Assembly: GCA_964363055.1 (NCBI GenBank)
Contig: CAYIGN010000002.1
Span: forward strand, 1 to 23,076
Length of the DNA stretch: 23,076 bases
DNA from: CAYIGN01 sp964363055
GTDB lineage: Bacteria; Patescibacteriota; Minisyncoccia; Sungbacterales; HO2-52-23
Direction: 5' to 3'
Of the stretch, positions 1-7,287 are shown piece after piece. Position 1 is the stretch's first letter; every line of letters begins with the position of its first letter. The translations under genes and the position numbers were made by a program. The notes below the pieces were generated by a model, which saw only the letters and a program-made list of their open reading frames with translations, was not told where the DNA came from and did not search any database.

Positions 1-54
1 TTGCGGCGAAATCCGCACGATTTCGCCTTCAAAGCCATTTTTGAGATGGGTTCT
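1..54 (-). repeat. MITE-like repeat, truncated at the window edge (copy A)
   Basis: This ends with the terminal motif TTTTGAGATGGGTTCT and carries a 9-bp stem with a 5-nt loop at 5-27 (GGCGAAATC/GATTTCGCC). It is the reverse complement of the left end of the fuller copy at 22043-22204, with two differences, and matches the fragment at 23027-23076. The outer part of the element lies beyond the window. Confidence 0.85.
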
Positions 55-93
55 AGAAATTGACTGAAGCCAATTCAAAATTCAATTCTGCCA

Positions 94-133
94 ATTTCAA
101 CACTTACGCGCGATCGCGCGTAAGTGTTGAAAT
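94..133. repeat. 40-bp perfect palindrome
   Basis: Every base from 94 to 133 pairs symmetrically about 113/114, with no loop. The centre is GCGCGATCGCGC and the outer arms read AATTTCAACACTTACG. An extra CCA/TGG pair continues outside after a single-base bulge. It lies upstream of scpB and could extrude as a cruciform or form a very stable RNA hairpin. No T-tract follows, so it is not an obvious terminator. Confidence 0.9.
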
Positions 134-157
134 GGCTGATTCGGGATGACAGACCTC

Positions 158-185
158 TTTACTATGCTTATGCTGCGGCTATAAT
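158..185 (+). promoter_or_regulatory. Promoter of scpB, leaderless geometry
   Basis: A perfect -10 box TATAAT lies at 180-185, with a weak -35-like TTTACT at 158-163 (16-bp spacer). The GTG start of scpB at 192 follows the -10 box by exactly 6 nt, so the expected transcription start coincides with the start codon. Confidence 0.6.
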
Positions 186-191
186 GCAGGT

Positions 192-755
192 GTGGCTTTT
201 GAGATGGAGCAGGACAAATTCGCAGCGGATGAGCTCCCTTCAATCCTGGAGAGTATCCTCTTTGTGCATGGGGAGCCCCTCGCGCTCAATCGCCTGACTG
301 CGCTCACCGGCGCGAGTGAAATCGATGTCCGTGCCGCGCTGGAAGCCCTGGCTAAAAGCTGCAACGGTCGGGGGCTGGTGTTAATACAGGCGAACGGCGC
401 GTATCAGCTGGGATCGTCACCAGTCCATGCATCCTATGTCGAGAAATTGATGAAGGGCGAATTTGGAGAAGAGCTCTCGCGCGCGGCGCTGGAAACATTG
501 GCCATTATCATCTATACCGGCCCGCTCACCCGCTCCGAGATTGAATACATGCGGGGCGTTAATTCATCTTTTATCTTGCGCGCCCTTCTCCTGCGCGGCC
601 TTATTGAGCGGATTGAGAATCCCAAGGATGCGCGCTCGGTTCTCTACCGGATGACGGGCGAGGTCCTGAAGCACTTCGGGATCAGCAAGATTGAGGATCT
701 GCCTCGTTATCAGGAGTTAAAGCAAGAAATTCACGCCGCTATACCTGGGGCATGA
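192..755 (+). CDS. scpB: Segregation and condensation protein ScpB
   Basis: ScpB is the winged-helix kleisin-binding subunit of the SMC-ScpAB condensin, which compacts and segregates the chromosome in the cytoplasm. The 187-residue product has the family signature: an N-terminal LESILFVHGEPL segment, then SRAALETLAIIIYTGPLTR followed by an EIEYMRGVNSS stretch, an LLLRGLIE helix, and a C-terminal FGISKIEDLP. Length is normal for the family. The GTG at 192 is preferred because it lies 6 nt after a TATAAT box; an in-frame ATG at 204 is the alternative, and neither has a clear Shine-Dalgarno sequence. Its stop overlaps the start of the downstream carboxypeptidase gene (ATGA), suggesting one transcript. 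scpA is not in the window. Confidence 0.93.
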   Translation: MAFEMEQDKFAADELPSILESILFVHGEPLALNRLTALTGASEIDVRAALEALAKSCNGRGLVLIQANGAYQLGSSPVHASYVEKLMKGEFGEELSRAALETLAIIIYTGPLTRSEIEYMRGVNSSFILRALLLRGLIERIENPKDARSVLYRMTGEVLKHFGISKIEDLPRYQELKQEIHAAIPGA

Positions 756-1828
756 TTGAAGATCAAAAAACCGCATCCCCGCGCGTCGTTTCATTGATCG
801 CCATACTGTTGGTGGCGCTTCTTGTTCTTTTCTCGGTCCAGAGTCCAGACCGGGTCGGGTCTCAGGCGGCGGCCGCATTGCCACTACGGCTGTCCCCGTC
901 GCCGACTCTCGCGGCCGAGGCATACCTGGTGCGTCTGACCCCGCGTTTTTTCCGAGCGGCTGAGGCGCCCTCGGATGAAATAAATCCCCACACCTTCCCG
1001 CAGGGTATTCTGGAAGGTGTGGGGATAAAGACCGCGGCCAATCAAGCAGGGTATGAGGGAGACAACTCTCAAAGACAAAACAGAAGTGTAGCCGGGCAAG
1101 GCGCGCAATTGCCTGACCGGATGATTTTGTTCTCTCAGCGCGCTGCCAAACGCCTCGCTCCAGCCAGTTTAACCAAGCTCATGACCGCTGCTGTGGCGGC
1201 TGAATATCTCGCCCCGGATGAGATAATTGTATTCTCGGACGAGGCCAAAGCGGTAGAAAAACGCCTGAGCAGCGCTCCGGCTGGAGAAGTATTTCTACGC
1301 GATGAAGCAGTACGACTGGCCCTCATCTCCTCGGCAAATGACGCGGCACTTGCCCTGGCTGATGCAGTAGGCAGGCGGCTGGGCCGGGTCTCATACCGCG
1401 ACCGGATTGAACTATTTGTCCAGCTGATGAATCGCACCGCGAGCCGCTGGGGCCTTGCGAATACCCGGTTTCGGAGTCCGACCGGATTAGATCTGGCGGA
1501 TCAATACACCAGCGCCGAGGATTTGTCTCAAATGGCCATCCGCCTCTTGGCGCACCACCCCGAATTGTGGGAGATGACCCGTCAATACACCGAGACGGTT
1601 TTCTCCTGGCAGAGGAGGCAATATCCGATCCAGAACACCAATGAATTGCTGACTGAATTTCCGGCGCTGTCCGGCGGCAAGACCGGATTCACTGACGAGG
1701 CCGGCGGAGCATTGCTGCTTCTCTACCCGGTTGAGCCGGATCAGGTCGCGATTATCGTCATTTTGAAATCAGACGATAGATTCGGGGATGGCAGGAAGAT
1801 TATAAAGTGGCTGGAAGATAATTTCTGA
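752..1828 (+). CDS. D-alanyl-D-alanine carboxypeptidase, peptidase S11 family (DacA/DacF-like)
   Basis: A penicillin-binding serine carboxypeptidase that would trim the terminal D-Ala from peptidoglycan stem peptides outside the membrane. All three active-site motifs are visible: SLTK (Ser139, Lys142), SAN (194-196) and KTG (310-312). A hydrophobic segment at about residues 13-28 (VVSLIAILLVALLVLF) is a signal anchor or signal peptide. Residues of about 30-125 form a poorly conserved linker, and within it residues 78-92 are encoded by a perfect palindromic repeat that also occurs in an intergenic region of this window. The C-terminal PBP5-like beta domain is absent, as is common for short S11 enzymes. 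The ATG overlaps the scpB stop, so translation is probably coupled. The next gene, mraY, starts 11 nt downstream, giving a cell-wall operon. Confidence 0.9.
   Translation: MIEDQKTASPRVVSLIAILLVALLVLFSVQSPDRVGSQAAAALPLRLSPSPTLAAEAYLVRLTPRFFRAAEAPSDEINPHTFPQGILEGVGIKTAANQAGYEGDNSQRQNRSVAGQGAQLPDRMILFSQRAAKRLAPASLTKLMTAAVAAEYLAPDEIIVFSDEAKAVEKRLSSAPAGEVFLRDEAVRLALISSANDAALALADAVGRRLGRVSYRDRIELFVQLMNRTASRWGLANTRFRSPTGLDLADQYTSAEDLSQMAIRLLAHHPELWEMTRQYTETVFSWQRRQYPIQNTNELLTEFPALSGGKTGFTDEAGGALLLLYPVEPDQVAIIVILKSDDRFGDGRKIIKWLEDNF
984..1026. repeat. Palindromic element inside the carboxypeptidase coding sequence
   Basis: Perfect 15-bp arms ATCCCCACACCTTCC (984-998) and GGAAGGTGTGGGGAT (1012-1026) flank a 13-nt centre CGCAGGGTATTCT. 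The unit is read in frame as residues 78-92 of the carboxypeptidase. The same sequence in reverse orientation, interrupted by a second palindrome, occurs at 21617-21703. Confidence 0.9.
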
Positions 1829-1839
1829 ATTTTGAATTC

Positions 1840-2910
1840 ATGACGGAATTTGATGCAGTAGTGAATGCGATAAAGGTCTTCGGTCTCCTGGCCGCATCTT
1901 TCATTGTCGCGGTCCTGTGGACACCGCTTCTCACCAAGTATCTCTATAAATACCGGATGTGGCGCAAAGCAGTGCGTACGGTCTCGCCCGACGGCACCAA
2001 GACCCCCCTCTTTGCGGCCCTTCACAAAGATCGTGAGACGCGAGTCCCGCGACTGGGCGGAGTACTTATCTGGGTGAGTACTCTGGCGATTGCGGCCGTG
2101 GTGTGGGTAATTGCCCACCTCACCCAGAGTTCGTTCTGGGACAAAGCCAATTTTATCTCGCGCAATCAAACCTGGCTGCCGCTCTCCACGTTTCTGGCCG
2201 CCTCTCTCCTCGGCCTTGCCGATGATCTTAGTCAGGTCTGGGGAAAAGGGGCGTATGTCGCCCGCGGCATCAAGTTCCGCCACCGGCTCCTCATTGTCTT
2301 TCTTATTGCGCTCGCGGGCGCCTGGTGGTTTTATTTTAAGCTTGACTGGCGGACAATTTACATTCCCGGCTACGGCGACCTGTATCTGGGCCTCTGGTAT
2401 ATCCCGCTTTTTATCGGAGTCATGATCGTCCTCTTTTCATCCAGTATTGTGGATGGGATTGACGGCCTGGCCGGCGGGGTATTCGGCGCTGCGTTTGCGG
2501 CTTATGGCGGCATTGCTTTTTTCCGCGGCCAGATTGACCTGGCCGCATTTGCCGGCGTGGTACTGGGCGCGATTCTGGCCTTCCTCTGGTTTAATATCCC
2601 GCCGGCGCGCTTCTACATGGGAGAGTCGGGAATTCTGGGGCTTACCACCTCGCTTACCGTAATCGCATTCTTAACTGATTCAGTGATTGTGCTGCCGGTA
2701 GTCGGCGCAATATTGATGGTGGAAGTGGCTTCCAATATGATCCAATTCGCCTCCAAGCGCCTGCGCGGTAAAAAAGTATTCTTGATAGCACCCATCCATC
2801 ATCACTTTGAGGCAATCGGCTGGCCCCCGCACAAGGTTACCATGAGATTCTGGGTTATTAGCGTTGTGAGTGCGATTCTCGGAATGGCGATTGCTCTCGT
2901 CGGGAGGTAA
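1840..2910 (+). CDS. mraY: Phospho-N-acetylmuramoyl-pentapeptide-transferase MraY
   Basis: MraY moves phospho-MurNAc-pentapeptide from UDP to undecaprenyl phosphate, making lipid I at the inner face of the membrane. The 356-residue protein has about ten hydrophobic segments and the family motifs: a substrate loop ending RVPRLGG, the Asp pair D128-D129 (GLADDLSQVWG), VDGIDGLAGG at 204-213, and the MraY-specific PIHHHFE at 318-324, which separates it from WecA-type enzymes. An oddity is MGESG at 260-264 where the family normally has MGD; the third essential Asp (D267 in E. coli) is Glu262 here. The ATG lies 11 nt after the carboxypeptidase stop with no clear ribosome binding site, so it is probably cotranscribed with scpB and the carboxypeptidase. 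Confidence 0.95.
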   Translation: MTEFDAVVNAIKVFGLLAASFIVAVLWTPLLTKYLYKYRMWRKAVRTVSPDGTKTPLFAALHKDRETRVPRLGGVLIWVSTLAIAAVVWVIAHLTQSSFWDKANFISRNQTWLPLSTFLAASLLGLADDLSQVWGKGAYVARGIKFRHRLLIVFLIALAGAWWFYFKLDWRTIYIPGYGDLYLGLWYIPLFIGVMIVLFSSSIVDGIDGLAGGVFGAAFAAYGGIAFFRGQIDLAAFAGVVLGAILAFLWFNIPPARFYMGESGILGLTTSLTVIAFLTDSVIVLPVVGAILMVEVASNMIQFASKRLRGKKVFLIAPIHHHFEAIGWPPHKVTMRFWVISVVSAILGMAIALVGR

Positions 2911-3074
2911 ACCCCGTTAGATAACTCGCGCGGGGCATTAGACCCCGCGGCTCGTATCGAGCCGCCAAATTCCACCCCGTGGCAAGTCCCGTGAGAAGCC
3001 CCATTAAAGACAAGACGCAATATATAACTTATCCGCTTTTGTTTAGCTTCTCACGGGACATTCTCTAACGGGGT
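2911..3074. repeat. Multi-stem palindromic repeat downstream of mraY
   Basis: Nested inverted repeats fill the gap after mraY. The outer arms are ACCCCGTTAGA (2911-2921) with TCTAACGGGGT (3064-3074). The inner perfect arms are GTCCCGTGAGAAGC (2986-2999) with GCTTCTCACGGGAC (3046-3059). There are also two local hairpins, CGCGGGG/CCCCGCG (2929-2949) and GCGGCTCG/CGAGCCGC with loop TAT (2947-2965). This looks like a mobile palindromic or MITE-type element. The first hairpins could also act as a weak terminator for mraY, but no T-tract is seen. Confidence 0.8.
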
Positions 3075-3173
3075 AAATATGCGCTGGCGCCCTGTGGATT
3101 GGGTTTTGTCTTGACTGTTGATATAATAGCATTGGCATCTGGTGGTGTAGGAATGTTATCTGTAATTTTGCCA

Positions 3174-3311
3174 CGCGTTGTCCCCACTCCTCATGTGTCA
3201 TTCCCGCGTACGCGGGAATCCAGTAGGCCATTCTTGGCTCTTGCGCTGGTTTTTCTGGATACCCGCTTTCGCGGGTATGACATTCCTGATAACAAAGGTG
3301 GGGACAACGCG
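3174..3311. repeat. REP-like paired hairpins inside a 14-bp inverted repeat
   Basis: The outer arms CGCGTTGTCCCCAC (3174-3187) and GTGGGGACAACGCG (3298-3311) enclose two hairpin units. Unit 3196-3223 starts TGTCATTCCCGCG and ends GGGAATCCAG. Unit 3255-3282 starts CTGGATACCCGC and ends GGGTATGACA. The units are inverted relative to each other, like a bacterial interspersed mosaic element. An open reading frame crosses this stretch (about 3099-3353), but it only translates the repeat. Together with the element at 2911-3074 this accounts for most of the 429-bp gap after mraY. Confidence 0.85.
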
Positions 3312-3324
3312 ATGATAAATTACA

Positions 3325-3333
3325 TGTTATACT
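3325..3333 (+). promoter_or_regulatory. Extended -10 promoter, leaderless geometry
   Basis: TGTTATACT at 3325-3333 is an extended -10 element (TGn plus TATACT at 3328-3333). The ATG at 3340 follows after exactly 6 nt. No convincing -35 box is seen, as is usual for extended -10 promoters. Confidence 0.55.
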
Positions 3334-3339
3334 ATCAGT

Positions 3340-5928
3340 ATGCACATCTTTAACATGGAGAGAGGGAAGTTGGTGGGTGTTATGGATGTGGGTTCGGATA
3401 CGATCAAAGCCATTCTCTTTGAGATTCTTGCGGAGAACGATAAGCCCCGACTGACCCAGAAATTCGTCTGGGAGCTCCCGCCTTCTTACTCGGGCGTGCG
3501 CCTGATGCGAAAGATTCGGGAGGGTGTGGTCGCAATGCTGCAGAAGTCAACGCGCTCTCCAGACCAATTCTTGATTGGGGTGGGTCCGGCGACAGCCGAG
3601 TCCATCCTTCACACCTGGCGCCTGCCGCCGCCAGCCGGCGGGGCAACTCTCACCAGTCGGGATATCCGTTCTGCCTGGCAAACCGCAGTTGCCGAAGCGG
3701 GCGAAGCGCGCCGCGCAACCATCATCGCCCCGGTCGGCTTGCTGGTAAATAAGTATCCGATCCAGCTTCGCTCGGTATCAACTGAAACAGAGATTGCGCC
3801 GCGGGAGAGTATCAAGGAGATCGTTATCCGCGCCCTGAAGCTCTACCTGCCGATTGAGAGCGGGGTAGTGCTGGCTGATATCCAAAAAATAGCAGGCCGA
3901 ACGCAGATCGAGATTTTGCCGCTCGCATGGATTCAGTACCGAGCAGTTACGGATTCCCTCGGAGTCGGCGACGCGCTATTAGTTGACGTGGGGGGAGCGG
4001 AGACCACGATCGTAGCGGTAAGAGACGGCCAGTTCGCGCATGTGGAGTATATGCCGCTGGGGGTGCGGCACTTCATAGATGCGGTGCGGCGCACCACCGG
4101 ACATCCGTTTGCTGATTCGCGCCAGATTGTCCGCCAGTACGGCCAAGGACTTGGAGATGAGCGCATGCGCGACTCGATTGCCCAGGCATTGGCGCTGGCG
4201 GCCGGCCTTTGGAAGACGCGATTTGTCCGGGCGCTCAATTCTTTTTATACCGAAACTGCTCTTCCGCCGCTGGTGTATCTATCTGGGGGCGGGGCCTATC
4301 TGCCGGAATTGAGAGCCGCGGTGCAGGCGGCGGACTGGCTGGGTAAGTATTCCTACGCCGAGAAGCCAATGGTGCGGATTTTGGAGGGCAATGCCTTTTT
4401 TGGCGGAGATACGCTCGGCGGTCATCTCCAGGGCCCGGAGGATGCGGCGCTGGCGGCGCTTGTGGTCCATTCGCTCCATCCATACCCTTTTTTCAATAGC
4501 CAATTCATTATGAATACCGAAAAAATTCCACAAGGAGTTGAAGCGGCCTCGACCCCTCAAAGAAAAGCGGACGGGATCCGACGGAGGGTGGAAACCTCCA
4601 GCCCCCCGGCGCCTGAGAAGATCAGTCCAGCCAAACCAAGTCCTACAAGCGAAATCAAAGAGCTGCTTCCATCGCCGCCGCCGCAAGAACGCGAGAACGA
4701 TATCTCCGTGCGAGCGCCTTTCCTGACCCGCCGGCCGCCTCCGGCCGAGGACATGATTGAAGTCATTCGTCCCGCCTCCGGCCGAGGGAAATATTGGGGA
4801 GCTGCGATCGGTGGACTAATCATAGCTGCTCTAACAGTGATTGTATCCACGCTCGGGGCGCGCCTGACGGTTGTCGTACACCCGCGGTCCCAGGAGATCC
4901 GGGTTGAGAATGTCCAGATGCGTATGGATACCAGTGCGTCCGAGGTGCTCCTCAAAGAGGCAGTCATCCCGACCGAGCGCCTCACGATTAAGCAGAACGC
5001 CGCAGAGAGTTTCGCGGCGACCGGAAAGGAGCGACTGGAGGACAAGGCGCGAGGAAAGGTGCGAATTTATAATCGGTTCAGTTCTTCTCCTCAGCCGCTG
5101 GTAGTGCGCACGCGCTTCCTCACTGATGGAGGGGTGCTGTATCGTCTTCCCAAACCGATCGTGGTGCCCGGAGTAAAGATTGAGGACGGCAAGATTATCC
5201 CCCAGTTTATAGAAGTGGAGCTGGTCGCGGATATAGCCGGGGAGCAGTCCAATCTAAGCGGCGAGATACGATTGACCATCCCCGGATTCAAAGGAAGTCC
5301 CAGGTACGACGGATTCTATGCCGTAGCGCCGGAGGGCTTCGCCGGCGGGTTTGTGGGAGAGGCGATAGTTGCATCCGAGCAGGATATTGAGCGCGCCGAG
5401 GAACAAACAACCCAGCGGCTCTTTACGGAATTGAGGCAAGAAATGGCGCGTAAAGCGCCGCCGGGCTTCGTGGTATCAGAGGCGTTGAGCGAGATTGAAG
5501 TCACCAAAGTTACCTCCCCTCAGGCCGGAGCGCGAGGGGAGCGATTCTCAATTGAGGCCGAGGCCCAGGGCCGAGTGCTGGTTTTCCGAGAGGCGGATGT
5601 GGTGGCGCTGGTCCGGGCGTCTGAAGAGCAGGAGTCGCGCGAGCAGGAATTCATCCCCGGATCTACAAAACTTGAGTACCGGGTGCGCAGCATTGATTTT
5701 GAGAAAGGCAAAGCCGAAGCAGTGGTCAATGGCAGTTTTGGCGTAAGGACGCGCATTGCCGCATCGGAGCTGATCTCGCTCATCCAGGGCAAGAAGGAGG
5801 GCTCCATCACCGAGGCGTTGAAGAGCCGGCGCGAAATCGCGAGTTTTGAACTTGGGTTCTTCCCGCCATGGCGCTCCAAAGCCCCGTCCGACCCTGCCAA
5901 AATCAAGTTCAGGGTTGAGGGTCAGTAG
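3340..5928 (+). CDS. Actin-like (PilM/FtsA-type) ATPase fused to a membrane-anchored baseplate-J-like domain
   Basis: An 862-residue protein in three parts. Residues of about 10-380 resemble the PilM/FtsA actin-like fold: a phosphate-1 loop (GVMDVGSDTIKAI, about 14-25), a phosphate-2 loop around D216 (LLVDVGGAETTI) and an adenosine-type loop SGGG (315-318). Residues of about 395-483 are a Pro- and charge-rich linker. One transmembrane helix lies at about 485-510 (starting YWGAAIGGLIIAAL). The rest, about 510-862, is beta-rich and outside the membrane, with segments such as ARGKVRIYN and VRTRFLTDGGVLYR that recall baseplate-J/gp47-like proteins common in CPR genomes. I infer an envelope or pilus-assembly platform joining a cytosolic nucleotide-binding module to an outside scaffold. 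The start at 3340 fits the promoter spacing; ATG 3355 is an alternative. A terminator follows at 6038-6059. Confidence 0.75.
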   Translation: MHIFNMERGKLVGVMDVGSDTIKAILFEILAENDKPRLTQKFVWELPPSYSGVRLMRKIREGVVAMLQKSTRSPDQFLIGVGPATAESILHTWRLPPPAGGATLTSRDIRSAWQTAVAEAGEARRATIIAPVGLLVNKYPIQLRSVSTETEIAPRESIKEIVIRALKLYLPIESGVVLADIQKIAGRTQIEILPLAWIQYRAVTDSLGVGDALLVDVGGAETTIVAVRDGQFAHVEYMPLGVRHFIDAVRRTTGHPFADSRQIVRQYGQGLGDERMRDSIAQALALAAGLWKTRFVRALNSFYTETALPPLVYLSGGGAYLPELRAAVQAADWLGKYSYAEKPMVRILEGNAFFGGDTLGGHLQGPEDAALAALVVHSLHPYPFFNSQFIMNTEKIPQGVEAASTPQRKADGIRRRVETSSPPAPEKISPAKPSPTSEIKELLPSPPPQERENDISVRAPFLTRRPPPAEDMIEVIRPASGRGKYWGAAIGGLIIAALTVIVSTLGARLTVVVHPRSQEIRVENVQMRMDTSASEVLLKEAVIPTERLTIKQNAAESFAATGKERLEDKARGKVRIYNRFSSSPQPLVVRTRFLTDGGVLYRLPKPIVVPGVKIEDGKIIPQFIEVELVADIAGEQSNLSGEIRLTIPGFKGSPRYDGFYAVAPEGFAGGFVGEAIVASEQDIERAEEQTTQRLFTELRQEMARKAPPGFVVSEALSEIEVTKVTSPQAGARGERFSIEAEAQGRVLVFREADVVALVRASEEQESREQEFIPGSTKLEYRVRSIDFEKGKAEAVVNGSFGVRTRIAASELISLIQGKKEGSITEALKSRREIASFELGFFPPWRSKAPSDPAKIKFRVEGQ

Positions 5929-6037
5929 GGCATTGCGCGGGCCACGCTCATGCAATGATTGTTCTCCGTTGCGGAATGGTGGAGGATTCATGAGCCAAGA
6001 AGAATTGAAGTCAAGATTCAATTAGACGCAAGCAACG

Positions 6038-6059
6038 AGGCGGACCCGCTCCGCCTTTT
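6038..6059 (+). terminator. Rho-independent terminator
   Basis: AGGCGGA (6038-6044), a 5-nt loop CCCGC and TCCGCCT (6050-6056) form a GC-rich stem followed directly by TTT. It sits about 110 bp after the actin-like fusion gene and is oriented to end its transcript. Confidence 0.75.
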
Positions 6060-6061
6060 AT

Positions 6062-6130
6062 GAACCCATCTCAAAAATGCATTTGGGCTGCAATCGGCGG
6101 ATTTCTGCAAAGCCATTTTTGAGATGGGTT
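6062..6130 (-). repeat. MITE-like repeat, internally deleted 69-bp copy (copy B)
   Basis: The terminal arms GAACCCATCTCAAAAATG (6062-6079) and CATTTTTGAGATGGGTT (6114-6130) are inverted. The first 47 bases are the reverse complement of the right end of the 162-bp copy at 22043-22204, and the last part matches its left end, so this is an internal-deletion derivative lying in the opposite orientation. It fills the gap between the terminator at 6059 and the PEGA gene stop at 6135. Confidence 0.88.
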
Positions 6131-6134
6131 TATA

Positions 6135-7223
6135 TTACAATTCAATTTTATATACCGCCTTCCCCTTTTTATAGAAAATCGTATTGGGGAGGGATGGCAA
6201 AGTCAGGAGTTCGTCAACGGCGCCGCTCACCAACTCGGTGGTGGTGCGGCCGCCGCGGCCGTCAATCTCAGTCAGAAAAATTCCCTCGCGCGTGCGCCAT
6301 ACGACATGAGCATCGGTTTGAAAGAGCCAGCGCGCCTCGCGGATCGCAACTGGTGAACGCAATATCTCCTCGCGCGTCCCTTTTTTCTCAAAGGGCTGAT
6401 GGGCGTTGTCTTTCAACCACACAAGGTCCACCGCCGTATCTTTGACAATCAGCATCTTTTCTCCTCGGCTATCAAACGCTACATCCTTGACTCCGGCCTC
6501 AACCGGCTCGGCAGTAGTAGAACCCTCGCTAAAAAGGTAGAGACCGCCGGAAGAATCAAGGATCGCAAGCAGACCCCGGCCGGCTACAAACCGCATAGGC
6601 CGTTTTTCCAGGAAAAACCCTGGCCTCCCCAAGAGAGTGATATCTCCGCCGGGGAGCGCGTAGCGCGCCAGGAAGCCATTCTGATCCACAAAAAAGATCG
6701 CCTCCTCGTTGGCAGTAAAGGAATGTGCGTTCTCAGCAATTTTTTTCACCGCGCCATCGCGATTCAAAATAAGCTCCCCTCTGCGACTAAGGGCCAGTCC
6801 ATTGGCCGCGGTGGTGGTGGCCTCTGCAGCGGCAAGCTCGGCAGCCGAGGAAGTTGCGATGAGTAACGGGTGAGGGACCAAGATAATATTTCGCAACTCG
6901 GTGACCACCAAAGGACTAACCGCAATCGGCTTTGACCAAGAGCGGAATCCGGTCTTTTCCAGCCGCACCAGACGCGTGCCGGGCTCGACATCGGTTACGA
7001 GCATGCTTCCGGTGATGAGACCGGTTTCCTTTAGGAAAGATCCGTCCAGGAACACCGTTAGTCGCGGGGTGCTGGATTTTACCAAGATACCGCCGGTAGT
7101 GGCGATAGTCGCGGTGGACAGGTCAAAGGTATAGCCAAAAGAGTAGGCGACCACCAGAGGCCCGGCGATCGCAAAAGCCAAGACGAAGGAATAAAAAATG
7201 ATTCGCCTGAGGGAGCGTTGCAT
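6135..7223 (-). CDS. Membrane-anchored PEGA-domain protein with a C-terminal propeller-like region
   Basis: A 362-residue protein with an N-terminal signal anchor at about residues 8-30 (IIFYSFVLAFAIAGPLVV). A PEGA-type beta domain follows at about 45-120, recognisable by ILVKSSTPRLTVFLDG, then a G-x-R-x-V-x-L-x-K-x-G-F stretch (GTRLVRLEKTGFRSW). The remaining 240 residues are short repeated beta strands (such as GELILNRDGAV, AIFFVDQNGFLARY and GLLAILDSSGGLYLF) that suggest a beta-propeller. PEGA proteins in CPR genomes are thought to sit on the cell surface; the ligand is unknown. It runs opposite to its neighbours and is divergent from murA, with both promoters in the 64-bp gap. The TACGAT box 6 nt before the ATG supports this start. 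Confidence 0.78.
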   Translation of the reverse strand: MQRSLRRIIFYSFVLAFAIAGPLVVAYSFGYTFDLSTATIATTGGILVKSSTPRLTVFLDGSFLKETGLITGSMLVTDVEPGTRLVRLEKTGFRSWSKPIAVSPLVVTELRNIILVPHPLLIATSSAAELAAAEATTTAANGLALSRRGELILNRDGAVKKIAENAHSFTANEEAIFFVDQNGFLARYALPGGDITLLGRPGFFLEKRPMRFVAGRGLLAILDSSGGLYLFSEGSTTAEPVEAGVKDVAFDSRGEKMLIVKDTAVDLVWLKDNAHQPFEKKGTREEILRSPVAIREARWLFQTDAHVVWRTREGIFLTEIDGRGGRTTTELVSGAVDELLTLPSLPNTIFYKKGKAVYKIEL

Positions 7224-7229
7224 TTAGGT

Positions 7230-7235
7230 ATCGTA
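7230..7235 (-). promoter_or_regulatory. -10 box of the PEGA gene, leaderless geometry
   Basis: On the reverse strand TACGAT (7235 down to 7230) precedes the ATG at 7223 by exactly 6 nt. The -35 region is weak (TTCAAG-like at about 17 bp). It is divergent to the murA promoter. Confidence 0.45.
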
Positions 7236-7252
7236 GCAAAAATAAGGTCTAC

Positions 7253-7280
7253 TTGAAAAGACCGGGGGAAGGAGTACGCT
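7253..7280 (+). promoter_or_regulatory. Promoter of murA
   Basis: A -35-like TTGAAA at 7253-7258 and a -10-like TACGCT at 7275-7280 are separated by 16 bp. The murA ATG is 7 nt after the -10 box, so the transcript would be leaderless or nearly so. Confidence 0.5.
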
Positions 7281-7287
7281 AACAGAC

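Noticed and set aside
3099..3353. An 84-residue forward reading frame between mraY and the actin-like fusion
   Set aside because: Its middle translates the REP-like hairpin pair (VSFPRTRESS and LDTRFRGYD), a known type of false protein, and it overlaps the next gene's promoter and start.
5955..5967. 13-mer ATGATTGTTCTCC repeated at 9769-9781
   Set aside because: Both copies are downstream of genes but have no symmetry and no further shared flank; two copies of a 13-mer could be chance.
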